Below, one piece after another: positions 6,896-14,352 of a stretch of 22,333 nucleotides of DNA. Each line of letters begins with the position of its first letter. Within the stretch, counting starts at the first letter, position 1. The notes under the pieces are model-generated. The model made no database searches. It saw only the letters and a program-made list of their open reading frames with translations, and was not told the origin of the DNA. This DNA is from Limnochordia bacterium. Lineage in GTDB: Bacteria; Bacillota; Limnochordia; DUMW01. The position numbers were made by a program, and so were the translations under genes. The stretch lies in assembly GCA_023230925.1 (NCBI GenBank), contig JALNWK010000046.1:1-22333 (forward strand), written 5' to 3'.

Positions 6896-7879
6896 GTGTG
6901 CCTTGGGAAAATATCGGAGGTGTTACAGATCCAACAGGTGACATTCGGTACCACCAATTTGAAAGTAAGCAAGCTCTGTTTCGGGGCTTTACCCATGGGT
7001 CCTTTACAGAAGGGTCTCTCGCCCCAAGCTGGTGCGGAGGTAATCGCCTATGCACTGAAACAGGGGGTAAACTTCATCGACACCGCAGAACTATATGGTA
7101 CCTATGAGCATATTCGCTTGGCAATTCAGCAAGTTTCCTCCCCACCGGTAATCGCCAGCAAATCTGCGGCATGTTCCTATGAAGATATGAAAAACAGCGT
7201 AGAAGATGCGCGACGGAAATTGGATCTAGATGTGATCCCCATTTTCCATCTGCACGCCGCCCGGGCCGGGATAGATGTATTTACTCAAAGAGCCGGAGCA
7301 CTAAAATGCCTTTTGGAGTATAAAGAAAAGGGAATCATTGGTGCAGTTGGCATTGCTACTCATCATTGCCAGGTGGTAACCAAGGCGGCCGAAAATCCAG
7401 ATATAGATGTTGTTTTTGCCCTCATCAATAAGGCGGGATTAGGTATCCTGGGTGGAAGTAAGGAAGATATGCAACAAGCAATGGCCTACGCATGCGCACA
7501 AAAGAAAGGTGTTTACGCCATGAAGGCCTTTGCCGGAGGGAATCTGCTCAACGAGCGAGAATCCGCCCTCGAATGGGTTCTTTCGACCCCAGGTCTTGAG
7601 GTTGTTGCCATCGGTATGGTCAACAAAACCGAAGTGGACATTAACCTGCGAATGATAAGCCAACAGCCCATTCCGGATAGCTTACTGGAATACGGCATTG
7701 CTGATAAGAAGCTAAATGTAGTCCCAAGTCTTTGTAAAGGCTGCGGTACTTGCACGAATACATGTCCCAATGGCGCCCTATTCATGCAACATGACAAGGC
7801 CGTACTAGATCGGACCAAGTGTATCCTCTGTGGATACTGCAGTGCTGCCTGCCCCGAATTTGCCATCAGAATGGTATAA
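6896..7879 (+). CDS. Aldo/keto reductase with C-terminal 2x[4Fe-4S] ferredoxin domain
   Basis: An NAD(P)H-type aldo/keto reductase barrel (about residues 15-270) fused to a bacterial ferredoxin domain. Numbering from 6896, the catalytic tetrad appears as D62 and Y67 (FIDTAELYG), K89 (IASKS) and H120 (FHLH). Two cluster motifs follow: CKGCGTCTNTCP and CILCGYCSAACP. This fused architecture is known in anaerobes; the substrate is usually unknown. The start is uncertain. The GTG at 6896 gives the longest frame but lacks a ribosome site; GGAGG at 6916-6920 points to a start at 6929 (an unusual ATC) or the GTG at 6938, closer to where related proteins begin. It is monocistronic and convergent with rhamnose isomerase. 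A link to rhamnose or lactaldehyde reduction is possible but unproven. Confidence 0.88.
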   Translation: MCLGKISEVLQIQQVTFGTTNLKVSKLCFGALPMGPLQKGLSPQAGAEVIAYALKQGVNFIDTAELYGTYEHIRLAIQQVSSPPVIASKSAACSYEDMKNSVEDARRKLDLDVIPIFHLHAARAGIDVFTQRAGALKCLLEYKEKGIIGAVGIATHHCQVVTKAAENPDIDVVFALINKAGLGILGGSKEDMQQAMAYACAQKKGVYAMKAFAGGNLLNERESALEWVLSTPGLEVVAIGMVNKTEVDINLRMISQQPIPDSLLEYGIADKKLNVVPSLCKGCGTCTNTCPNGALFMQHDKAVLDRTKCILCGYCSAACPEFAIRMV

Positions 7880-7883
7880 CAAA

Positions 7884-7903
7884 GGCAGGGCGAAAACCCT
7901 GCC
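7884..7903. terminator. Bidirectional rho-independent terminator
   Basis: Perfect 7-bp stem GGCAGGG-cgaaaa-CCCTGCC between the convergent aldo/keto reductase (ends 7879) and rhamnose isomerase (ends 7909) genes. TCATCTTATTT follows on the plus strand, a loose T-rich tail. Confidence 0.75.
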
Positions 7904-7908
7904 TCATC

Positions 7909-9102
7909 TTATTTACTCCGTTCCTTGGCCACCCGCTCTTCGTAACCACTCTTTCGAAAAGCATCCAAGGGTTGCTCTGGGACTCCGAGTTCCCGACGAA
8001 CAGCCTCAAGCAATGGCGTTACATCAGTATTGAAAGCGGTCATGAGGACCTCCTCCGCACCCACTACATCACCCGCAGCTTGATACTCCTCCAACTGCCG
8101 CTGGTTTACCAATAAAGCTTTGGCATAGGCGGTCTGTAGGTTCTGGACCGACTGAATCATCGCTTGCATCTTCGGCTTGATATTATGACTTTGGTCAATC
8201 ATATATGCGATCTCGAGCCCACCATCTGGATCAGTCTCGGCTTTGGCAAGTTCATTATAGATTAGGAACAGTTCATAGGGATTAATGGAGCCCGAGGTAA
8301 GATCATCATCGGCATATTTCTTATTGTTAAAATGAAAACCACCTAGTTTACCCTCATCAATCAAGTACGCCACGATATGCTCAATATTCGTACCCAAAGC
8401 ATGGTGGCCAAGATCCACTAAGGTCTTTGCTTTGGGGCCTAATCTCTTCGCTAAATTCGTCGCCATACCCCAATCAGCCAGGTCCGTATGATAGAAGCCT
8501 GGTTCAAACATCTTATATTCAATCAACATCACCATGTCGTCGTCTAGGGCCCCATACACCTTGGCAAAGGCCTCTTCCATCCACCTCTTGCGCCGACGAA
8601 AATCCCCTTGCCCCGGATAGTTGGTACCATCGGCCAGCCACATGCTCAGCACCTTAGAACCGGTCCGCTTCATGATCTCGACACATTCTAACATATGATC
8701 CGTGGCCTTTTCCCGGATCTGCCCATTGACGTTGGTCACACTACCCAACTTATATTCAGGCTCCTGGAACACATTGGGATTAATACTGCCGATTCTTACT
8801 CCTTGTTCTTCGGCGTAATTCCTCAACTCCTCCCAGTTGTCTACCATGTCCCAGGGAATGTGTAGTGCCACAGTGGGAGTAATCCCGGTATACTTGTGTA
8901 CCTCGGCGGCATCGGCTGTCTTCTCCCACACAGTCCTGGCCGCTGCAGCCTGTTTGAAGACATAGAACCTTGTTCCCCCATCACCATAGGCCCAAGAGGG
9001 GGTCTCAAGTTTCTGCTCCTTCAGCCTCTCCTTTACATCATCCACATTGATTCCACGATCGGCTAAGCAATCGCCCAGTCGATTGTATTCTTGCACAATC
9101 AT
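7909..9102 (-). CDS. rhaI: L-rhamnose isomerase (RhaI type)
   Basis: A 397-aa TIM-barrel sugar isomerase of the Pseudomonas stutzeri-type L-rhamnose isomerase group, distinct from E. coli RhaA. It converts L-rhamnose to L-rhamnulose. Visible metal and substrate residues: H81 (HIPWD), E195/K197 (LIEYKMFEPG), D230/H233 (LVDLGHHALG), H257 (GFHFNNKKYADDD) and the Asp cluster after it. Length and motif order fit the family. The ATG at 9102 has GAGGA 7 nt upstream; a GTG at 9105 is an alternative. It is the last gene after three BMC vertex-protein genes, 10 bp after the third, so it is very probably co-transcribed. Neither rhamnulokinase nor rhamnulose-1-phosphate aldolase is in the window. Whether it is packaged in a compartment is unknown; no clear N-terminal encapsulation helix is evident. 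Confidence 0.93.
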   Translation of the reverse strand: MIVQEYNRLGDCLADRGINVDDVKERLKEQKLETPSWAYGDGGTRFYVFKQAAAARTVWEKTADAAEVHKYTGITPTVALHIPWDMVDNWEELRNYAEEQGVRIGSINPNVFQEPEYKLGSVTNVNGQIREKATDHMLECVEIMKRTGSKVLSMWLADGTNYPGQGDFRRRKRWMEEAFAKVYGALDDDMVMLIEYKMFEPGFYHTDLADWGMATNLAKRLGPKAKTLVDLGHHALGTNIEHIVAYLIDEGKLGGFHFNNKKYADDDLTSGSINPYELFLIYNELAKAETDPDGGLEIAYMIDQSHNIKPKMQAMIQSVQNLQTAYAKALLVNQRQLEEYQAAGDVVGAEEVLMTAFNTDVTPLLEAVRRELGVPEQPLDAFRKSGYEERVAKERSK

Positions 9103-9112
9103 CACCTCGTCC

Positions 9113-9376
9113 TCATTCTACAGCATCCACTATTGCCATGATCAACGTCTGAATGGGAGCCTTTTCTAGACTAAACACCTCTGAAGCCACTCCCGGGACT
9201 CCCCCCGCCAACACAAGGTCGCCCGGGCCCGCTCCGACATAATCAACTGCTAGTTCATACTCACCAGTCTCATTTCCTTCAGCATCTACCTGTTTCAACA
9301 GGTAGAACTTCTTCCCGGCATAGGCTTCGTGCTTATATGTACATACTATCGGCTGGATAACCCGAGCTAAGATCAC
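9113..9376 (-). CDS. BMC vertex protein (EutN/CcmL, BMC-P), divergent copy
   Basis: An 87-aa pentamer-type shell protein that caps the vertices of bacterial microcompartments. It keeps the family frame: MILARVIQPIVCTYKHEAYA at the N-terminus, AVDYVGAGPGDLVLAGG in the middle, and a C-terminal hydrophobic strand IMAIVDAV. It is the most divergent of the three: the usual STxKDxxL stretch is replaced by CTYKHEAYA, and the loop after GAGPGD differs. The GTG start at 9376 has AGGGGG 7 nt upstream and lies 15 nt after the preceding BMC-P stop. It precedes rhamnose isomerase by 10 nt. Distinct sequence suggests a specialised vertex rather than a recent duplicate. Confidence 0.9.
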   Translation of the reverse strand: MILARVIQPIVCTYKHEAYAGKKFYLLKQVDAEGNETGEYELAVDYVGAGPGDLVLAGGVPGVASEVFSLEKAPIQTLIMAIVDAVE

Positions 9377-9391
9377 AAGGTAACCCCCTAG

Positions 9392-9673
9392 CTAAGCCAT
9401 GAGCTCTTTCCTACAGTCTTCATCAACCAAACCTACAATACTCGCATCAACAGGACACAGTTCCTGCGCAAAAGCCTCCGGTGCATCCCCGCTAAAGACA
9501 ACAAAGACGATATCACCCTGACCAGCGTTCCCTAACGCGTCAGCCGCTATGTATGGCCTTCCCTCAGGTTCCAGGCTTGAGCTAAGGGGCTGCAACACAA
9601 GAAGCGAAATCCCACGTAAGTTCTTATCCTTTTGGGTAGATACGATATTGCCAATAACCTGTGCAAACTTCAT
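9392..9673 (-). CDS. BMC vertex protein (EutN/CcmL, BMC-P), second copy
   Basis: Middle member of a BMC-P triplet. Recognised by KFAQVIGNIVSTQKDKNL at the N-terminus, AADALGNAGQGDIVFVVFSG in the core, and CPVDASIVGLVDE near the end. The start is a choice: the Met at 9673 aligns with the first residue of the upstream paralogue, giving 93 aa, but no clear ribosome site precedes it. A GTG at 9715 would add 14 residues, also with a poor site. Translation may be coupled to the preceding gene, whose stop is at 9738. It lacks the GSSAR element seen in the first copy, so its pore or interface loop differs. The C-terminus (CRKELMA) is short and polar. Confidence 0.88.
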   Translation of the reverse strand: MKFAQVIGNIVSTQKDKNLRGISLLVLQPLSSSLEPEGRPYIAADALGNAGQGDIVFVVFSGDAPEAFAQELCPVDASIVGLVDEDCRKELMA

Positions 9674-9737
9674 TATGATCGCTGGGTCAACTATTGAAGC
9701 TGCCCCAGGCTTCACCCCCGCTCAGCACAAGTATTAC

Positions 9738-10028
9738 CTATTTCCCGTAGACCTTCTTGCCCTGGATCTCTACCGTATCAACAATCGCGACAATCGCCAT
9801 GTCCACAGGACACGTCTTGGTCTGACTCGTCTGTCGTGCCGAACTACCGGAGACAACCATCACAACATCGTCGCAGCCAGCTCCCGCGGTATCCACCGCA
9901 ACAATGGCGTTACCCCTAGGAGCTAGGTCATAGGCATCAATAGGCTGCACTACCTGAAGCTTAAATCCCTGTAAGTTCCCGTCTTTCTGGGTGCTAATCA
10001 CATTTCCGAGGACCCTACCTAAGATCAT
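9738..10028 (-). CDS. BMC vertex protein (EutN/CcmL, BMC-P), first copy
   Basis: First gene of the shell operon, 96 aa and the most canonical BMC-P of the three: MILGRVLGNVISTQKDGNL, KLQVVQPID, AVDTAGAGCDDVVMVVSGSS, then CPVDMAIVAIVDTV. Proteins of this family form pentamers closing the corners of polyhedral shells. The ATG at 10028 has AAGGAG 8 nt upstream. It leads a minus-strand operon of three BMC-P genes plus rhamnose isomerase. Having three vertex genes recalls the planctomycete (PVM-type) L-fucose/L-rhamnose microcompartment loci, which also carry three BMC-P genes. No BMC-H or BMC-T gene is in the window, so hexamers would have to come from elsewhere. Confidence 0.93.
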   Translation of the reverse strand: MILGRVLGNVISTQKDGNLQGFKLQVVQPIDAYDLAPRGNAIVAVDTAGAGCDDVVMVVSGSSARQTSQTKTCPVDMAIVAIVDTVEIQGKKVYGK

Positions 10029-10298
10029 AGTCTTTACTCCTTAACCTAACGTCATTTTTATCCGCTAACTAAGCACATTTTCGATATCAATCCAGGTTCT
10101 CCTTCAGGACAGAAACACCCGTTCCACCTTTTCATCTAATCCCAAGATGAACGAGCTTAATAGCGAGGGATTCTCGATTCCACATAGTGTGTAACAAAAT
10201 GCCTACCTAGTGTTGTTTACCACTGTCCTTCTCATCACGATGTCTTTACCTATCGTCAACGCCTTTACCCACACACCTTGTTGATAGTAGCTCTATGC
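10029..10298. other. Intergenic region upstream of the BMC operon
   Basis: About 270 bp, ending at the terminator of the beta-barrel gene. It should contain the promoter of the minus-strand BMC/rhamnose operon. TTGACG near 10250 and TTGATA near 10090 are possible -35 elements, but neither has a convincing -10. No ORF or RNA gene was seen. Confidence 0.4.
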
Positions 10299-10337
10299 AA
10301 AAAAATCCGGGTTTGGATGGTAATCCAAGCCCGGATT
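10299..10337 (-). terminator. Strong rho-independent terminator of the beta-barrel gene
   Basis: Arms 10304-10318 and 10323-10337 form a 15-bp stem with one G-T wobble and a 4-nt loop. On the minus strand it is followed by a run of seven Ts (the A-run at 10299-10305). It sits 15 bp past the end of the beta-barrel gene and separates it from the BMC operon. Confidence 0.9.
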
Positions 10338-10351
10338 CATATTAGCTTAAG

Positions 10352-11857
10352 TTAGAAAGGTACGCCTACTACTACACGAAGTCCTACGGGTGAGTTCGAG
10401 TCCTCATAGAACCGGTACGCACCATAACGCTGGTGCAGCTTCTGTCCATGTACCCACTCTGCTGCACCACCAGGACCGCCTTCGGCATAGTCCACGGAAC
10501 TATAGTACTCAGCCCGGAACTTAATCCCATTGGGTGCCTGATACATCGCACGTCCAGCAAACTTAACAGGATCTTCAATGATGGTCTTTTCTTTGGGCAT
10601 ATCAACAGCAACTTTGGCATCTAGGGCAACATTCTTCAGCTTCCAGATATCCTGTTTGCCACTTACGATAAGACCAGCAATGGTATGATACCGATTCTCT
10701 GTATCATAGTTCATATCCCAATCGAAGTCTAGACGTCCCGTAGCGGTAAAGCCATAACCAAGCTCGTATTTGGGAGTAGTTACGGTTAAGCCGTAATCGT
10801 ATCGGTTTACAGTTGGATCATTTATCACTGAATGACGATCCGTAGTCTTTTCATCAGGCACGATTACTGTTCCCCACTGATTGAACACAAAACCCTCATA
10901 TTTACTCTCTAATCCAACCTTAATAACGTCATCGACGTCGTTTCTCTTGGCAGGGTTGGTTGTATCATAGTCAACAGTCAGCTTGTTATCCACAGGGCCA
11001 AGACCAAACCAAGTGGTAGCACCCAAGTTGACGCTCTGATCACGATTATAAATAGCGTTGATAGCATTTCGTCCGTCTTTATTTACATACGCCTTTTTAT
11101 CATCGTCGCCACCAACAAAACCAGGACCACGCACAGCTGCTGACTCTACATTCATGATTTCACTGTTTCGGAAACCGGCACGGAATTCAAGTTTTCCAGG
11201 CATATACTTCCAATTTCCATCAACGTTGTAGAGCCAATCTTTGTTGACCTGATAACCAGCATAGGTGAACTTCACGGTCATGTCGGTCATCGGCTTTGCA
11301 TCAGCAATCAGAGAATAGTTATAGTAGAACTTATCACCAACTTCGAAGCGAACCAAGGCACCGCTAAGATCAACATCACCTAGTTTGCCTTTAGCGCCAA
11401 GCAAGACATCCTGTCGGCTCGGCCCTTCGATGAGGTCTCCCTTCCAGTAATTATCTGGAGCTTCGTAGCCAATCACATACGTACCATCAAAAGCCCAATC
11501 GTTCCATTTATAAGTGTAGATGCGAAGACCATATACTCGACTGTCTCCGTCTACCTGGGCAACATAGGGAGAGTACGCAAAGCCTAGCTTCCACCCAAAC
11601 AATGTCGTTAAGTTCTGTCCACCTTCTACATATGCACCGTCAACTTTCTTGTTAAAACGACTCTGATCCGCCCGGAAGTGGAAATAGGGTTGAAGCTGGC
11701 CCTCTTCAGTACCGGGTGCTTTCGTGTAGGTAAAGCCCCAATAGCCACCCCATTCATCTGTTCCCCAGTCAATGTCAGCATCCTTAGCCGCAAAAGCAGG
11801 CAAAGAAGCCAGCATCAAGCAGAGGACCAAACTAGCTACTAATGCAAGTTTTTTCAT
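10352..11857 (-). CDS. Secreted protein, putative outer-membrane beta-barrel (porin-like)
   Basis: A 501-aa protein with a classic signal peptide (MKKLALVASLVLCLMLASLP, then AFA-A). The mature part is rich in Tyr, Trp, Asp and Gly, with alternating polar/hydrophobic stretches typical of transmembrane beta-strands (for example TTLFGWKLGFAYSPYVAQ and DVDLSGALVRFEVGDK). It ends GLRVVVGVPF, with the terminal Phe expected of a BAM-assembled barrel. The ATG at 11857 has GGAGG 9 nt upstream; longer in-frame starts lack one. I do not recognise a named family. Flanked by a glycoside hydrolase and the rhamnose/BMC operon, it may pass oligosaccharides across an outer membrane. If correct, the host is diderm. 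A secreted beta-rich surface protein is the alternative. Confidence 0.7.
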   Translation of the reverse strand: MKKLALVASLVLCLMLASLPAFAAKDADIDWGTDEWGGYWGFTYTKAPGTEEGQLQPYFHFRADQSRFNKKVDGAYVEGGQNLTTLFGWKLGFAYSPYVAQVDGDSRVYGLRIYTYKWNDWAFDGTYVIGYEAPDNYWKGDLIEGPSRQDVLLGAKGKLGDVDLSGALVRFEVGDKFYYNYSLIADAKPMTDMTVKFTYAGYQVNKDWLYNVDGNWKYMPGKLEFRAGFRNSEIMNVESAAVRGPGFVGGDDDKKAYVNKDGRNAINAIYNRDQSVNLGATTWFGLGPVDNKLTVDYDTTNPAKRNDVDDVIKVGLESKYEGFVFNQWGTVIVPDEKTTDRHSVINDPTVNRYDYGLTVTTPKYELGYGFTATGRLDFDWDMNYDTENRYHTIAGLIVSGKQDIWKLKNVALDAKVAVDMPKEKTIIEDPVKFAGRAMYQAPNGIKFRAEYYSSVDYAEGGPGGAAEWVHGQKLHQRYGAYRFYEDSNSPVGLRVVVGVPF

Positions 11858-11911
11858 GTGCTGTAACCTCCAACATAATGTTTTTTCTTGTGTCAATTTT
11901 GGTACTGCCAA

Positions 11912-12364
11912 ACCTAATGTAAGTGATCCGCCACCCCCTTAGATTAAACTTCAATACTCACAAACTGCTGTTGAATGCGTCTCCTTGGAAATGATCGAGC
12001 GCTAATCAGTACCCGTGTGGAGACAGGACCGAGCAATACATTTCCCATTCAACAGTTGGTGCTTGACGCTACCGTCCAGTTTGCCTTTGTTTCCTGGATC
12101 TCGCGCCATATAAGCTATAGTTCTACGCGTTTTTAGATATTCCTTCTCATAATGCGCTTTTTTTGCGCATCAAGGAGGAACTTCTCAGGACTTGTAGATT
12201 CTATGGGTTATCCCGTATACTTGGTAATTACTGTAGCTAGGAGACGACCATCGTTTATCCTGTTAGTGGTATTCATTCTACATCGCTGCACCTAAGTCCT
12301 TTTATTACCGTCTATGATGTCTATGATCATTCTATGTTTCGCAAATCCGATTCATGATTGGAAT
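11912..12364. other. Intergenic region upstream of the beta-barrel gene
   Basis: About 450 bp without a supported gene. It holds a small hairpin ATGCGC-ttttttt-GCGCAT at 12152-12170 and a short run of TCTATG repeats at 12311-12336. The promoter of the beta-barrel gene should be here or in the region just before its start (11858-11911); TTGACA near 11893 lacks a properly spaced -10. No clear LacI-type operator palindrome was found. Confidence 0.4.
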
Positions 12365-14329
12365 TTAGTATTCGAGCACAGCCATCTCATGACCCACTAT
12401 TCTCGGAACGGTCATTGATGTATACCCATCGATATACTCAAATCCAATTTCCGCGCAAGAAGGTGCTAGGTACACTCGTTTTGGCTTCGTTGACGTCTTT
12501 ACTTCAAGCCGTATGTTATACAAAGGAATGACATCCTCAATCGTATCTATGGAACTGCGTCGTTCTGGAATATAATGAAGTATATGCACCACATGGCGTT
12601 GCTTAGCCTCTTGCCAGTTTAGGGTGATGTTTGCCGTGGTAGGTGCATTAGTCTTTATTAATGGATGAGGGTAGAGGAGTCCAAGAGCATTCCTCACCAT
12701 CTGCTTATATACTCTTACTCCATGGTTTTTGTACATGGAGAATATGGGATGGACAAAGTAGATGATGTTGTCGTTCTTTACCACGGCTGGATTTGCCATT
12801 TTTTTCTCTACAGGGGTATGTCTATGGGAGCAAAAATGTCGCCAAGTACGGTTAAAATACGGTTGCCATAGTTCTGCTAGTACTTGCCCTGAAGTTAACT
12901 TTATGGCAAGACCCTGATCATACATTACATAGGCGGTTTCTGGGATATCCGAGGAAAACTTGGGTCTGGCCTTTACATAATCAGGGCTGTAGGGAAGCTC
13001 CCCTTGGTAGTTAGCACCCATATCGAGCATGAACTGTGTTAGGTCTTGGTCCATACCCGATTGATATGAGAGAATCAACTTACCACCATTGGCCAGGTAC
13101 TTGGTGGTCTTGTCCTGTAGTGCACCATCAAAGACGATCTTGTCTGGAAAAATGATCACCTTGTATTGATCAAAGTTCGTTCTTTGGTCGATTACGTCAA
13201 ACTGGTAGTGGGACTCGATAAGCATCCGGTAAGCTCCCGCTAGGGCTGGATCAATGCGTCCTTGGGACCTACCAATGGCTTCAGGAGTAAAAAGCCCAAT
13301 TTCGGTTGCGGCGGAAGCATCGTCACACCAAGGTTCTTTTGCAGCAACTTCCTTGTAGACACCACTAATCAAATCATAGGTCACTGGATCAAGCCGTCCA
13401 GAGGGGTGAAGCTGGTCTCCAATAGAGCACTTAGCACCGTTAGCTAGGGCGTTGAAGCACTCATATTGTAGAGCTGCTTCGTTCTTGAAGGCCCCGAAAT
13501 CTGCCCAGGACTTGTGAAACTTGCCGGTCATCCCTAGGTACTCAACTCCGAGGTTCTTGGCATATCGAACAGTAATGGGGAAGTGTTCATAGCCCCAACC
13601 ACCGCTAGGTAATGATTCAAGTTCCAGATGGGTATAGGTATCTAACAGATCGGCTGTTCGCGGTGAGACGTGACCTGCGTTGTAGAATATCGTGCAATCT
13701 TTGTTGAACTGCCTAATCATGTTGGTCATTCTTCGTTGAAAGGCTGCTAATACACTCCGTGCATATGTACTACGATCTCCGGCGTTATCTGGATCTAGTC
13801 CTGCCTCAATCATCCCGGATAGACAATACTTGCATAGGCATTGCCCTTGGTGGATAATATCAAAGAACAGGCCGTCAACATTAAATAAATCAAGAACTTC
13901 CTTGGTTTGATCCAATACATAGTCGATATAGGGTGTATTTAGGCATAGTTTATGCCAACCAGCTTCCAAGGGTTTTGCACCGGCTAGTCTCCCATCAACG
14001 CTTAGTTCCCGCCACTCGGGGTGCTTTACCGCGATATGCTCATCTAGTCCAACGGAAATGTAAATGGGTACCTTAATGTTCCTTTTATGACAAGCCTTGA
14101 TTTGCTCTTCTAGCAAGTCTATTTCAAGTCCTGGGTGTCTGGCTTCGGCAAACTTCGTATCGTAGTAGATCATGCCATGGTGACACCTGGCAAAGCAGGT
14201 GATGGAATCAACGTTGGCATCTTCTAAGGTTTGGGCAAACAGATCGGCGTCAAAGTCTGTACCAATTTTGACAATTTTCTCCGAGGTATGGAAATCTAGA
14301 TGCACCTGTCTGAATCGTAGTCTTCCCAT
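12365..14329 (-). CDS. Glycoside hydrolase, GHL6/GH151-like (alpha-L-fucosidase-like)
   Basis: A 654-aa cytoplasmic enzyme (no signal peptide). The N-terminal part (about 1-310) looks like the 'hypothetical glycosyl hydrolase 6' barrel: RFRQVHLDFHTSEKI at the start, CFARCHHGMIYYDTKF, and VDGLFFDIIHQGQCLC with a candidate catalytic Asp at the strand end. The next part (about 330-540) resembles the beta-galactosidase trimerisation domain (EIGLFTPEAIG, KVIIFPD, YLANGGKLILSY). The C-terminal 100 residues look like a beta-sandwich. This architecture occurs in alpha-L-fucosidase-related families such as GH151; actual specificity cannot be read from sequence. The ATG at 14329 has AAGGAGG 8 nt upstream and follows the LacI-family gene by 23 bp, suggesting an operon. 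It may release deoxyhexoses for the rhamnose/BMC pathway. Confidence 0.72.
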   Translation of the reverse strand: MGRLRFRQVHLDFHTSEKIVKIGTDFDADLFAQTLEDANVDSITCFARCHHGMIYYDTKFAEARHPGLEIDLLEEQIKACHKRNIKVPIYISVGLDEHIAVKHPEWRELSVDGRLAGAKPLEAGWHKLCLNTPYIDYVLDQTKEVLDLFNVDGLFFDIIHQGQCLCKYCLSGMIEAGLDPDNAGDRSTYARSVLAAFQRRMTNMIRQFNKDCTIFYNAGHVSPRTADLLDTYTHLELESLPSGGWGYEHFPITVRYAKNLGVEYLGMTGKFHKSWADFGAFKNEAALQYECFNALANGAKCSIGDQLHPSGRLDPVTYDLISGVYKEVAAKEPWCDDASAATEIGLFTPEAIGRSQGRIDPALAGAYRMLIESHYQFDVIDQRTNFDQYKVIIFPDKIVFDGALQDKTTKYLANGGKLILSYQSGMDQDLTQFMLDMGANYQGELPYSPDYVKARPKFSSDIPETAYVMYDQGLAIKLTSGQVLAELWQPYFNRTWRHFCSHRHTPVEKKMANPAVVKNDNIIYFVHPIFSMYKNHGVRVYKQMVRNALGLLYPHPLIKTNAPTTANITLNWQEAKQRHVVHILHYIPERRSSIDTIEDVIPLYNIRLEVKTSTKPKRVYLAPSCAEIGFEYIDGYTSMTVPRIVGHEMAVLEY

Positions 14330-14352
14330 ATGTAAGGCCTCCTTGGGTAAAA

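Noticed and set aside
12152..12170. ATGCGC-T7-GCGCAT as a terminator
   Set aside because: The T-run is in the loop, not after the stem, and no gene ends just before it on either strand.
12311..12336. TCTATG repeats as a CRISPR or tandem repeat
   Set aside because: Three copies of a 6-7 bp word with uneven spacing; too short and few to be an array or functional repeat.
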